Source: JAJPIG01 sp035531675 (GTDB lineage Bacteria > Desulfobacterota > Binatia > Binatales > Binataceae). From it: a stretch of DNA of 64,000 nt. The position numbers and the translations under genes are program-made. Below are positions 52,824-60,896 of this stretch, in pieces (the stretch's first letter is position 1; each line of letters starts with the position of its first letter). The stretch covers positions 1-64,000 of the forward strand of contig DATKSL010000010.1 of NCBI GenBank assembly GCA_035531675.1. Direction: 5' to 3'. Below the pieces are notes generated by a model. That model was not told the origin of the DNA and ran no database searches. It saw nothing but the letters and a program-made list of their open reading frames with translations.

Positions 52824-53060
52824 ATGCTCTGGACATTGTTCGAGATAGCGGTCGTGATCGTCGCGATAGCAATGGTTCCTGCAGCAATCTTGGCAATCTG
52901 GTTCTTGCTCCCGTGGCTTTGCCTACTGATCGGTGCGTTAGCGTGCGCCATCTGGCTTTATGACGGTTGCCCTAACAATGGTTGGCTAGAAGGTTTCGGC
53001 CTCGGCGGAGGAGGCATTGGCCTGCTACTCTTGTATTTGCAGGGGTATAACCTTGATTGA
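52824..53060 (+). CDS. Very small hydrophobic protein, element cargo
   Basis: 78 aa, almost wholly hydrophobic: LWTLFEIAVVIVAIAMVPAAILAIWFLLPWLCLLIGALACAIWLYDG, a polar break (CPNNGWLEGF), then GLGGGGIGLLLLYLQGYNLD. Two to three membrane segments. ATG 52824 preceded by AGAGG. Unknown function. Confidence 0.6.
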   Translation: MLWTLFEIAVVIVAIAMVPAAILAIWFLLPWLCLLIGALACAIWLYDGCPNNGWLEGFGLGGGGIGLLLLYLQGYNLD

Positions 53061-53138
53061 CTGGCCTGCCGGCAGGCGGTGTTGCCGGGCCGTGGGCCGC
53101 TCTAACCAGACGGACGTTCGTGTTTAAGCCTCGTTCCA

Positions 53139-53570
53139 ATGGCAAAGTCTCACGGCGGGTATAGCCGTACGGCGCAGAAGCGGCGCCGGCGGGCAGCGGT
53201 GCTGTCGCAGAAGATGCGCCATGGCGATTCAGATGCTGCTTTCCGCCTTCTGCAACGTCGGCGGGCATTGCAAGGTATCGCGAAACGGGGCTGGGGATGG
53301 CGACTCTTGCTTGCGAACGGCGCGCGGCACCACAAGCGCGAACAGCGGCTCGCAGAGGCGGCTGTCGCTGCTGAGCACCAGAAGCTCGAAGCACAATGCA
53401 CCGTGAAATCAGCCGCCGCCCTCTTCGCTTTGCGGGTACGGTACGGGAGGGGTGCGTTCGGCGGCGGTTATCGCGATGGGGAGTGCCGGCCGGTGGTGCC
53501 TGGTAGTCAGTGTCCTGTCTGCGCGTGGCGTTGGGGCAGCAGGGAGCCTCATCCGATTGTAATTCCCTAG
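53139..53570 (+). CDS. Hypothetical basic protein, element cargo
   Basis: 143 aa. Very Arg/Lys-rich N-terminus (SRTAQKRRRRAAVLSQKMR, QRRRALQGIAKRG) and a C-terminal CPVCAWRW. Could bind nucleic acid. No ribosome site in front of ATG 53139 and codon use is not decisive, so it may be spurious. Convergent with the TubC_N-like gene. Confidence 0.42.
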   Translation: MAKSHGGYSRTAQKRRRRAAVLSQKMRHGDSDAAFRLLQRRRALQGIAKRGWGWRLLLANGARHHKREQRLAEAAVAAEHQKLEAQCTVKSAAALFALRVRYGRGAFGGGYRDGECRPVVPGSQCPVCAWRWGSREPHPIVIP

Positions 53571-53582
53571 GGGCCGCTGCGC

Positions 53583-54041
53583 TCATGCCGCCGCTGATTT
53601 CGGGAAGCCAGCCTTGAGTGTCCAGCCCGACTCGATCAGCCGGGATAAAGCCTCCAAGTGGGCCTCGATGGCCATGAGCAGGCTCGGCCACGGCTGGGTT
53701 GGTTCGTCGGCCTTGGCGCCCAGCTTGCCTACCATTAGGTCGCCGGTAGCAGGGTCGATTCGGAGAGCCACGCCGTAGCGCCGACAGGTTTCGAGGATGT
53801 TATAAGCGGGATGGCTTGGCTCGGGCAGAGGTCGCCGGCCATCGGCGCGGGCCAGCCGGTCGGTTTCAGCCCGTGCCTGTTCGGTGCGGAGACAGGTGAG
53901 CAGCGCGGCCTTATTGACGCGGACGGCCGCCCGCAACTCGGGCGGGACAGCGCTCAGCGGTTTAGCGATGAGCTTGTCTCCCTCGGCCCGGAGCCGGATT
54001 CCGCGCCGGTTAAACTCGTTCAAAATAGTCTGTGGGGTCAC
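53583..54041 (-). CDS. TubC_N-like docking-domain protein
   Basis: 152 aa. The first ~50 residues (TILNEFNRRGIRLRAEGDKLIAKPLSAVPPELRAAVRVNKAALLTCL) match the TubC_N docking-domain pattern, also common in small proteins of mobile elements beside primase/helicase genes. The rest (YNILETCRRYGVALRIDPATGDLMV) suggests a second small helical/beta unit. GTG start overlaps the stop of the helicase gene by 4 nt (GTGA): translational coupling and probable partnership in replication. Confidence 0.72.
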   Translation of the reverse strand: MTPQTILNEFNRRGIRLRAEGDKLIAKPLSAVPPELRAAVRVNKAALLTCLRTEQARAETDRLARADGRRPLPEPSHPAYNILETCRRYGVALRIDPATGDLMVGKLGAKADEPTQPWPSLLMAIEAHLEALSRLIESGWTLKAGFPKSAAA

Positions 54042-55756
54042 TCGATTAGCCCCTCATCGTCTGCAGCGGCCAGCCGCTCGATTTCAGCCTCTTCCTGATG
54101 CGTGCCACGCGCTACCTCACTACCTTTCTGAAACTCTGACTCTATGGGGGTTTTGGTCATAGAGTTAGGGTCTTGACTCTTCGCAAAGTCCTTGTCTGGC
54201 AAGGGGTTTCTCATAGAGTCAGAGTTTTCCGGTTCGGTTGGCATAGAGTCTGGGTTCGGCAGAGAGACGAACCAGGCACCCCGACCCCCGAAATCCTGGC
54301 GGCGCGTCACAACTCCCAACTCGCTCCGGGCGTTCATCAGGTGGCCGTGCGAAATGCCGGCGCTTTTCGCCGTCCGATCAAGATCAGCGGCGGGATGCTC
54401 GCGCCCGTCGCTAAGCAGTCCCTGGATTAGCGCCTTGGCGGTTTCGAGCTTGTCGGGTTTCGGGCCGCGCGGCTTTGGTTCCTCTGCCAACAAATCGGCC
54501 GCCGAAAGTGCGACGTCGCCCGCGATCCATTCAACGTGCGCAACCTGGTCGCCCTCTGCTTGGACAAGCCGGAATGCGCGCGAGGGCGGAACGGGCGCGA
54601 GGTTATTCTTGATGCAGGCCAGAATGCGCCTGCCCGCATCTTTCGGATCGTTGGCGACCAAGAACGTAACGCGCGCCGTCGCGGTAATCCCTATCGAACC
54701 ACCACCGCGATAGAGCGGATTTTCGCCTCCGCTCTTGTTTAGGTGCCGCACCACGATCACGGCGGCGCCAGTACGCTCCGCCATCGCCGCAAGTGGCGCG
54801 AGCGCACGGCGTATATCATGGTCCCGGTGGGAGTCGATTTGCTCGCCCAGGAAAGCGTTGAACGGATCGATAGCGACCAAAATCGCCCCCTCTGCGCTAA
54901 CCGTTTTTTCGATCAGTTCCACATGCTTGGGCAGGGACAAGATGTTCAGGGCTGCGCCCTTTTTTTCCAGCAATGGCCCAACGATCCGAACGCGCGCGAG
55001 ATTAGCGTCGGCCGCGCGTAGTCGCGGGACTATCGTCTGCTCCGGAGAATCTTCTGCGGAAATCAGCACGACCGAGCCGGCCGGACATGCACTGCCACCC
55101 GGCAACGCCCGGCCCCGCGAGACGTTCGCTGCCAACGTGGTAATAAGGGTCGATTTACCCTTGCCGGGATCACCCTCGAAAACGACGAGAGTGCCGCGCG
55201 GAATATAGCCCAGCCATAGCCAATCGACCGGGCGCTCTCGAACATCCGACGCGATAGTGCCCAGCACGGCGGCCGCCGGCTGAGAGCGCCGGAGTCCTGC
55301 GATCCGGTCCAGGGCCGAATCGATTATCCCATTCGCGTCGCCGCCCGCATTGTAGGTGTGGTTGGCGATGTCGATGCCTATCGAGGCGAGGCGGCGGAGC
55401 ACCGCCTTATCGCGCACGATGCGCGCGTAGTGGGCGATGTTGGCGGCAGTCGGAACGCAGGCCGCCAGCTCGGCGATGTAAGCGCCCCCGCCGATGGTTT
55501 CGAGCAAGGTCTTGGTGGTCAGCGCGTTGGCCAGCGTGATCGCATCGATTGGCCGGTTGCGGTCGGCGAGCTCGACCATCGCACGGAAGATTTCGCGATG
55601 CGCGTCACGATAAAAGTCATCGCTGCGCAAATTCTCGACTGCGTGTTTGAGCGCTTCGTTGTCGAGCAGGACGGCGCCGAGCACGGACTGTTCAGCATCG
55701 AGATCGTATGTCTGCACTTGCGAGCGGAAGTCGCGGTCCACCGAACCGGCGCTCAT
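54038..55756 (-). CDS. Replication ATPase: DnaB N-terminal domain fused to RepA/RecA-like ATPase
   Basis: 572 aa. Residues ~15-120 match the DnaB N-terminal primase/loader-binding domain (DLDAEQSVLGAVLLDNEAL...FYRDAHREIFRAM). After a linker comes an AAA/RepA-like core: WLWLGYIPRGTLVVFEGDPGKGKSTLITTLA (Walker A), SVVLISAEDSPEQTIVPRL, ILVAIDPFNAFLG (Walker B), AVIVVRHLNKSGGENPLYRGGGSIG (sensor). The C-terminal ~130 residues hold a helix-turn-helix-like unit and a Ser/Pro/Asp-rich tail with repeated Asp/Asn-Ser-Met. Probably the element's replication initiator/helicase. ATG 55756 overlaps the AlpA-like gene by 4 nt. Confidence 0.82.
   Translation of the reverse strand: MSAGSVDRDFRSQVQTYDLDAEQSVLGAVLLDNEALKHAVENLRSDDFYRDAHREIFRAMVELADRNRPIDAITLANALTTKTLLETIGGGAYIAELAACVPTAANIAHYARIVRDKAVLRRLASIGIDIANHTYNAGGDANGIIDSALDRIAGLRRSQPAAAVLGTIASDVRERPVDWLWLGYIPRGTLVVFEGDPGKGKSTLITTLAANVSRGRALPGGSACPAGSVVLISAEDSPEQTIVPRLRAADANLARVRIVGPLLEKKGAALNILSLPKHVELIEKTVSAEGAILVAIDPFNAFLGEQIDSHRDHDIRRALAPLAAMAERTGAAVIVVRHLNKSGGENPLYRGGGSIGITATARVTFLVANDPKDAGRRILACIKNNLAPVPPSRAFRLVQAEGDQVAHVEWIAGDVALSAADLLAEEPKPRGPKPDKLETAKALIQGLLSDGREHPAADLDRTAKSAGISHGHLMNARSELGVVTRRQDFGGRGAWFVSLPNPDSMPTEPENSDSMRNPLPDKDFAKSQDPNSMTKTPIESEFQKGSEVARGTHQEEAEIERLAAADDEGLIE
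54131..54256 (-). repeat. Iteron-like repeats inside the helicase gene
   Basis: CATAGAGTCAGAGTTT at 54212-54227. The inverse of the same 16 bases lies at 54131-54146. Close variants in direct orientation are CATAGAGTTAGGGTC (54158-54172) and CATAGAGTCTGGGTT (54242-54256). The spacing of the direct copies is 54 and 30 bp. Repeats next to or inside a Rep gene are typical of iteron origins; here they also encode the repeated Asp/Asn-Ser-Met in the protein tail, so they could be only a coding repeat. Confidence 0.5.
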
Positions 55757-55962
55757 CGCTGCTCACCCTCGCCAGCCTTGGCTAGTAGCGCGAGAATGTC
55801 GCTTTTACGCCAAGCGGTGGTGCGCGGGCCCAGTTTGAAGGGCTTCGGAAATTTTCCGGCCTTCACGCCGTTCCACCAGGTGGAGCGGGAAACTGGATAA
55901 AGCGTCAGGACTTGGGGAAGGCGAAGGAAGCCTTGCGATTCGGCTTCGGCGGCGTTCTGCAT
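55753..55962 (-). CDS. AlpA-family excisionase/transcriptional regulator
   Basis: 69 aa. Typical AlpA pattern: GFLRLPQVLTLYPVSRSTWWNGVKAGKFPKPFKLGPRTTAWRKSDILALL, a MerR-like helix-turn-helix with wing. In P4-type elements AlpA controls the integrase and excision. ATG 55962; its end overlaps the replication gene start by 4 nt. Lies about 320 bp from the integrase gene. Confidence 0.88.
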   Translation of the reverse strand: MQNAAEAESQGFLRLPQVLTLYPVSRSTWWNGVKAGKFPKPFKLGPRTTAWRKSDILALLAKAGEGEQR

Positions 55963-56283
55963 GAGACACTACCCTCTGTCGCGCCAAAAGAAGCGCGGCG
56001 GAAACACTGGCAGTTGTCTCTTCTGCTTAACGCCGAGAAGATAGGCTAATCCGGCTTGAAGGCCGGGACGCGATGGGCGCGACCCCTAGGCTACCGCCTA
56101 GCATCATAAAGGATACACGATTCGGTCCGGATAGGTCTAGTCAGCCTCAAAGAAGGCTACTGGCTAAATTAAACACCGGGGACGGGAAATTAGGATGGGC
56201 CCAACGCCGGCACCATTGCCCACCCATCGGCCCAAAGTAACCGGCCGACGGCCCGTCTATTGCTCGTCACATTACACTGTGGC
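55963..56283. other. Intergenic region between AlpA-like gene and integrase
   Basis: 321 bp without a supportable gene. Contains short inverted repeats such as TAGGC/GCCTA (around 56,089-56,102) and CCGGC/GCCGG. It is the leader of the leftward alpA-rep-tubC transcript and the 3' region of the integrase gene. Confidence 0.4.
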
Positions 56284-57495
56284 CTACGCGGTTGCTCGGA
56301 AAGGAATAACGGCACCGCCGCTTGCCAAACCGTCCAGATAGTCAACCCAAGCCTGCATCATGCGGCGTCGCTCGGCCAGATATTCCGCTCGGTTGTACGC
56401 GTCTCGCACACCGTCGCGCTCGGCGTGCGCAAGTTGGCGCTCAATCGCGTCGCGCGGCCAACCCAATTCATTGAGCAGGGTTGAAGCTATAGTTCGGAAC
56501 CCGTGGCCAGTCATTTCATCGGTGCGGTAGCCCATCCGCCGCAGCGCCGCAAGGACGGCGTTTTCGCTCAGCGGCCGGCTTGCCGTCCGAGCATTGGGAA
56601 ATACATAACGCCCGGCCCCTGTCAGCGGCATCACTTCGCGCAAAACCTCGACAGCTTGACGCGAAAGCGGAACGATATGTTCCGTCCGCATCTTCATCCG
56701 CGCGGCCGGTATGCGCCATGTCGCGCCGTCCAAATCAAACTCGCTCCACTCGGCTTTCCGCAATTCGCCCGGCCGCACGAAAACCAGCGGTGCGAGGCGC
56801 AAAGCGCAACGCACCACAAAAGAGCCTTGATAGCCGTTGATCGAGCGCATCAGCGCTCCGACTTGCTTCGGCTCGGTCAGCGCTGAGTGATGGGTTTCTT
56901 TCACCGGCGGTAGAGCGCCACGTAGATCGCCAGACGGATCTCGCTGGGCGCGTCCGGTTGCTATCGCGTACCGAAAGACTTGCCCGCAGATTTGATGAAC
57001 CCGATGCGCAGTCTCAAGCGCACCCCGCGATTCCACTCGACGTAGAGCGGTAAGTAGCTCCGCAGCAGTAATCTCGCCCACCGGACGACGGCCAAGCCAA
57101 GGGAACACATCACGCTCCATTCGTCGAATGATCGTGTTGGCGTGCGTTGGGGCCCAGTTCGCCGAAAACTTCTCGAACCATTCACGTGCTACCGCTTCAA
57201 GACTTCCGCTTTCCCGCTGCACCAAAGCGACCTTTGCGGCCCTGCGTTCAACGCTTGGATCGACCCCAGCAGCGATTAGCTTGCGCGCTGAATCGCGCTT
57301 CTCGCGAGCGAGCTTGAGACTGGTTTCGGGGTAAGTTCCCAGCGACAGCAGCTTTTCCCTACCCCCAAAGCGGTATTTCAGCCGCCACCACTTACCCCCG
57401 ATAGGAGCGATAAGCAGATACAACCCGGCCCCGTCGAATAGCTTGCAGGGTTTTGTTGAGGGTTTCGCTTGGCGAATCGCGCTGTCGGTGAGCAT
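56284..57495 (-). CDS. int: Tyrosine integrase, P4 type
   Basis: 403 aa. N-terminal DUF4102-type arm-binding domain (LTDSAIRQAKPSTKPCKLFDGAGLYLLI..GKWWRLKYRFGGREKLLSLGTYPETSL), core-binding SAM-like domain, then the catalytic domain with Arg in RPGELRKAEW, His-x-x-Arg in GHGFRTIAS, His in QLAHAERD and nucleophile Tyr in RDAYNRAEYL. Inserts the element into ssrA. ATG 57495, reading leftward away from ssrA, ~160 bp from attR. Confidence 0.95.
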   Translation of the reverse strand: MLTDSAIRQAKPSTKPCKLFDGAGLYLLIAPIGGKWWRLKYRFGGREKLLSLGTYPETSLKLAREKRDSARKLIAAGVDPSVERRAAKVALVQRESGSLEAVAREWFEKFSANWAPTHANTIIRRMERDVFPWLGRRPVGEITAAELLTALRRVESRGALETAHRVHQICGQVFRYAIATGRAQRDPSGDLRGALPPVKETHHSALTEPKQVGALMRSINGYQGSFVVRCALRLAPLVFVRPGELRKAEWSEFDLDGATWRIPAARMKMRTEHIVPLSRQAVEVLREVMPLTGAGRYVFPNARTASRPLSENAVLAALRRMGYRTDEMTGHGFRTIASTLLNELGWPRDAIERQLAHAERDGVRDAYNRAEYLAERRRMMQAWVDYLDGLASGGAVIPFRATA

Positions 57496-57523
57496 CCGAG
57501 AGTTACCCCTTCGTCGTTCGGAA

Positions 57524-57543
57524 TTACCCCGAAAGATACCCCC
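57524..57543 (+). repeat. Candidate integrase arm-type site, right
   Basis: TTACCCCGAAAGATACCCCC, 18 of 20 matching the left-end copy at 50918. Further TTACCCC words at 57503 and 57546. Lies between the integrase start and attR. Confidence 0.5.
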
Positions 57544-57656
57544 GGTTACCCCCGGCTGTCAACGGACGCGGATGGACGGTAAGGAAAGACGAAAGTAATA
57601 ATTATGGCGGATTTTCAGCGTATTTCGGACGTAGTTGGACCGGACTAGATTGTAAT

Positions 57657-57680
57657 ATGGTGGAGGCGGGGGGAATTGAA
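57657..57680 (+). repeat. Right attachment site (within ssrA)
   Basis: The 24-bp identity with 50841-50864. It is part of the functional tmRNA 3' end, so integration restored the gene. Confidence 0.9.
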
Positions 57681-58017
57681 CCCCCGTCCGAAGGCCGCCC
57701 GGCTATGGTCACTACACGCTTAGTCCGCAATTTCTAGCTCGCCCGCCGAACGCCCACGGACGGGCTTTCGGCAGGCAAGCCGGTTTAAATTTCGGCCCGT
57801 TGCCCAACCGGCAAACGGCTCGAGCCTAGCCCACTAAATGACGTTCCGGCCCGCAGTCATGGGCGAACTGCGGCGGAACGCCGGCGGCCGTTAGGCCGCC
57901 AGTTGGTAACCGTTATTGTCTGCGGATAAATTTCGCAGTGCTGCTTGTTTAACGGGTCAACAGCATCCCGGCGTGCGACCATAACCCTCTTGTCTCCGTC
58001 GAACCCGTTTCGCCCCC
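57658..58017 (-). ncRNA. ssrA: tmRNA
   Basis: 5' end GGGGGCGAAACGGGTTCGACG at 58017 and 3' end GTTCAATTCCCCCCGCCTCCACCA at 57658 form the tRNA-like domain; GGGGGCG pairs with CGCCTCC. The mRNA part (57923 down to 57891) encodes ADNNGYQLAA then TAA. About 360 nt, one-piece. Frees stalled ribosomes with SmpB, whose gene is 1.3 kb away. The 3' end is the target of the integrated element. Confidence 0.95.
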
Positions 58018-58166
58018 AGGCCGACTCGTGAGGATTAGTGACGGTTACCTAATCAATATAAGGCTGCCGCAGCGATGGCACAACCCGCCGACGATTGGTG
58101 CGGATGCAACGGGAGCGGGTAGACTGCCGATGGCCGTCGGAGGTCACCGCGGCGGAGGTGCCCTGC

Positions 58167-59309
58167 ATGTTGCCATCAGCCCAGCCACAATCGCGAGCCG
58201 AGGACGGCTTCCCGGCTCCTTATCGTCCGCCGATCGAGCCCGCGGTGGGGTTGTTTGTGCTGTTGCTGCTGGTGGCGGGATGCACCGCGGTGCTGCTGCC
58301 ATTTGTGTCCGCGCTGATCCTGGCCGCGGTGTTGTGCTTTTCGACCTGGCCGGCGTTTGTAGAGCTGACCCATTTCGTGGGCGGCAGGAAGACGCTGGCC
58401 GCGATCACGATGGTCGTGCTGCTGGCGGCGGCGATTATTGTGCCCTTCGCGATCCTCGGTTCTCATTTGGTCGAGAACGTCGGGGCGGTGGTCGCCGCGG
58501 CCCATCGCCTGTTGGCGGAGGGTCCTCCACAGCCGCCCGCATGGCTCGGCAAAATTCCCTTGGTCGGTGCGCGCATTCGCGATTACTGGATCGACTTAAG
58601 CCAGGACGTCGCCAGCCAGGCCGCCGCCTTCGAACAGGTGATAGGCACGCTGGCGAAGTGGGCGCTCGAATTCGGCAAGCTGCTGGGCCAGGGATTATTA
58701 GAGATCGGCTTGAGCCTGATTATTTGTTTCTTCCTCTACCGCGACGGCGGCGCACTGTCGCAACGGCTCAACCAGGCAGTCTTTCGAATCTGCGGCAGCG
58801 AAGCCGAGCGCCTGGTTACGATCGCCGCGCTGACGGTTCGGGGCGTGGTCTATGCGATGATCGGCACTTCATTGATCCAGGGAGTGCTGTTCGGGCTGGG
58901 CTTCCTGGTGGCGGGAGTGCCGGGCGCCTTCGTGCTTGGATTCGCGACCTTCATCCTCTCCTTTCTGCCCGCCGGCACGCTGTTGATCTGGATTCCCGCC
59001 GCGATCTGGCTGTTCCGGCAGGACGCCGCGGCCTGGGGCGTGTTCATCGTGATCTGGGGAATTCTGGTCGGTGGCCTGCTCGACAATCTGCTGAGGCCAA
59101 TCCTTATGCGCGGAGCCGGCTCAACCCCGATTATCCTGATTTTGCTCGGTATGCTCGGTGGCACGCTGGCGTTCGGTTTTGTGGGAATTTTCATCGGCCC
59201 GACGCTGCTCGCGATCGGCTACGGTCTGCTGCAGGTCTGGACCGACGGAGTGCTGGAGACTGCCGCCAAACCGGCGGTCGAGAAAGATCGTCCTGGCGCG
59301 GGCGATTAG
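58167..59309 (+). CDS. AI-2E family (PerM-like) permease
   Basis: 380 aa with ~8 hydrophobic segments, in the characteristic 2+1+5 arrangement: PAVGLFVLLLLVAGCTAVLLPFVSALILAAVLCFSTWP first, a long periplasmic loop, and PGAFVLGFATFILSFLPAGTLLIWIPAAIWLF later. The family includes AI-2 exporters and Na/H-type carriers; the substrate is unknown. ATG 58167 with GGAGG upstream; a longer start at 58095 lacks a ribosome site. Lies between ssrA and smpB. Confidence 0.88.
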   Translation: MLPSAQPQSRAEDGFPAPYRPPIEPAVGLFVLLLLVAGCTAVLLPFVSALILAAVLCFSTWPAFVELTHFVGGRKTLAAITMVVLLAAAIIVPFAILGSHLVENVGAVVAAAHRLLAEGPPQPPAWLGKIPLVGARIRDYWIDLSQDVASQAAAFEQVIGTLAKWALEFGKLLGQGLLEIGLSLIICFFLYRDGGALSQRLNQAVFRICGSEAERLVTIAALTVRGVVYAMIGTSLIQGVLFGLGFLVAGVPGAFVLGFATFILSFLPAGTLLIWIPAAIWLFRQDAAAWGVFIVIWGILVGGLLDNLLRPILMRGAGSTPIILILLGMLGGTLAFGFVGIFIGPTLLAIGYGLLQVWTDGVLETAAKPAVEKDRPGAGD

Positions 59310-59344
59310 GCAGGCCGGGGCGGGGCGGCTAGACTCGATCGCAG

Positions 59345-59830
59345 ATGGCTTCCGAGGCCCAGCAACGCGCCCGCGACGGTTACGACCTGATCGTCGACAA
59401 TCGCAAGGCGCGTCACGACTTCTTCATCGAGGAGACCCTCGAGTGCGGTCTCGCGCTGACCGGCACCGAGGTGAAATCGCTGCGCGCCCATCGCGCCAAT
59501 CTCCGCGACAGCTACGCCCGCATCAAGGACGGCGAAGCGTTTCTGCAAGGCGTCCATATTTCGGCCTACGCGCCGGCCGGCCAGTTCAGCCATCCGGAGA
59601 CCCGCCCGCGCAAGCTGTTGATGCATCGGCGCGAGATCGATCGGTTGTGGGGCCGGGTGCGCGAGCGTGGCTACTCGCTGGTCCCGCTCAAGCTCTATTT
59701 CAAGGACGGACGCGCCAAGGTCGAACTGGGGCTGGCCAAGGGCAAGAAGATGTACGACAAGCGCGAGGCGATCGCGCGCAAGACCACCCGCCGCGAAATC
59801 GAACGGATGCTGAAGTCGCGCAACCGCTGA
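59345..59830 (+). CDS. smpB: SsrA-binding protein SmpB
   Basis: 161 aa. Binds the tRNA-like domain of tmRNA for trans-translation. Family blocks: DNRKARHDFFIEETLECGLALTGTEVKSLRAHRANLRDSYA, HPETRPRKLLMHRREIDRLWGR, LVPLKLYFKDGRAKVELGLAKGKKMYDKREAIARK, with a basic tail. ATG 59345, 35 nt after the permease, near ssrA as in many genomes. Confidence 0.97.
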   Translation: MASEAQQRARDGYDLIVDNRKARHDFFIEETLECGLALTGTEVKSLRAHRANLRDSYARIKDGEAFLQGVHISAYAPAGQFSHPETRPRKLLMHRREIDRLWGRVRERGYSLVPLKLYFKDGRAKVELGLAKGKKMYDKREAIARKTTRREIERMLKSRNR

Positions 59831-59862
59831 ATTAGAGGGCGGCGCGCAGCGACCTCCCCGCC

Positions 59863-60879
59863 TCAGCCTCTGGAGACTTCCGCCGTTGGTGGTACGGCCG
59901 CGGGCGCCTCGTTCAAGAGCGCCTGCAGACGGGCGATCCGGCGGCTCAGCGGCGGATGAGTCGAGAGCAGATTATCCCAAAAGCCCTCATCGTCGTCGCG
60001 CGCGCCCTGCAGCGGATTGACGATGAACAGATGCGCGGTGCCGCGCGAGGCGGTGCGCAGCGGCGACTCGACCTTGGCGATAGTTTGGAGCGCGCGCAGC
60101 AGCGCGCGCGGATTGCGCGTGAACTCGACCGAGGCGGCGTCGGCCAGGTACTCGCGCTGGCGCGACACCGCCATCGCGAGCAGTTGTGAGAAGATCGGCG
60201 CCAGCGCCGCCAGAATCATGACGGCGAGCAGAATCAAGGCGCCGCCGCCCCCGCCCTCGCTCGAATTGTCGCGCCGGCGAGTCGAGAAGCCGCCGAACCA
60301 CATCCAGCGATAGGCGAAATCCGCCAGCATCGCGATGCCGCCGACCATCACCGCGATCATCATCATGGTGCGGATATCGTAATCGCGAATATGCGCCATC
60401 TCGTGCCCGAGCACGCCCTGCAACTCCTCGCGGTCCATCGTGTTGACCAATCCCTGGGTGACGCAAATTACGGAATGCGCAGGGTCGCGGCCGGTGGCGA
60501 AAGCGTTGGGTGCGGGATCGTCGATCAGGCAGGCGCGCGGCACCGGCATCCGCGCCGCAATCGCCATCTCGCGGATCACGTCAAGCACCATCTGATGCTG
60601 CGCGGTGTCGGGGGCCAGCTCGCGGGCGTGCACCGAAGCGAGCACCAGCGCCGCGCCGCCAAAGTACGAGGCCGAGGCCTGGATGACGCCGATAATCAAC
60701 GCGGCGAGGGTGAGTAGCGGAAAGCCGACCAGGCTGCCGTCCGCGGTGATTCGCAGCGTGCCGGCCAGCAGGTCGAGTCCGAAGCCGAGCGCGGCCAGCA
60801 GCATCAGGAACGCCACCACCAGCAACGCCGTCTCCCGGCGGTTGGTGCGTTCCAGCGCCCAGAAATCGGTGGACGCCAT
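59863..60879 (-). CDS. M48 family metalloprotease (HtpX-like)
   Basis: 338 aa inner-membrane zinc protease. Zinc motif LGHEMAHIRDYD, third ligand in REYLADAASVEF, four hydrophobic segments (two near the N-terminus, two between the catalytic motif and the third ligand), cytoplasmic catalytic region. Degrades damaged membrane proteins. LemA is 17 nt upstream in the same transcript, a common pairing. ATG 60879. Confidence 0.92.
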   Translation of the reverse strand: MASTDFWALERTNRRETALLVVAFLMLLAALGFGLDLLAGTLRITADGSLVGFPLLTLAALIIGVIQASASYFGGAALVLASVHARELAPDTAQHQMVLDVIREMAIAARMPVPRACLIDDPAPNAFATGRDPAHSVICVTQGLVNTMDREELQGVLGHEMAHIRDYDIRTMMMIAVMVGGIAMLADFAYRWMWFGGFSTRRRDNSSEGGGGGALILLAVMILAALAPIFSQLLAMAVSRQREYLADAASVEFTRNPRALLRALQTIAKVESPLRTASRGTAHLFIVNPLQGARDDDEGFWDNLLSTHPPLSRRIARLQALLNEAPAAVPPTAEVSRG

Positions 60880-60896
60880 CGAATCCCCGCCGACGG

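Larger units (their letters stand above)
50841..57680. mobile_element. Integrative element inserted in the 3' end of ssrA
   Basis: About 6.8 kb bounded by a 24-bp direct repeat identical to the tmRNA 3' end. It carries a P4-type integrase next to the intact ssrA, an AlpA-like regulator, a DnaB-N/RecA-like replication ATPase, a TubC_N-like protein, and four small cargo genes at the other end. Integrase arm-type repeats occur near both ends. No virion, conjugation or toxin genes, so it resembles a P4-like satellite or small genomic island. Right end reconstitutes a functional tmRNA. Confidence 0.88.

Noticed and set aside
54131..54256. CRISPR array
   Set aside because: Repeats are short, one is inverted, spacing is irregular (30 and 54 bp), they lie in a coding gene, and there are no cas genes.
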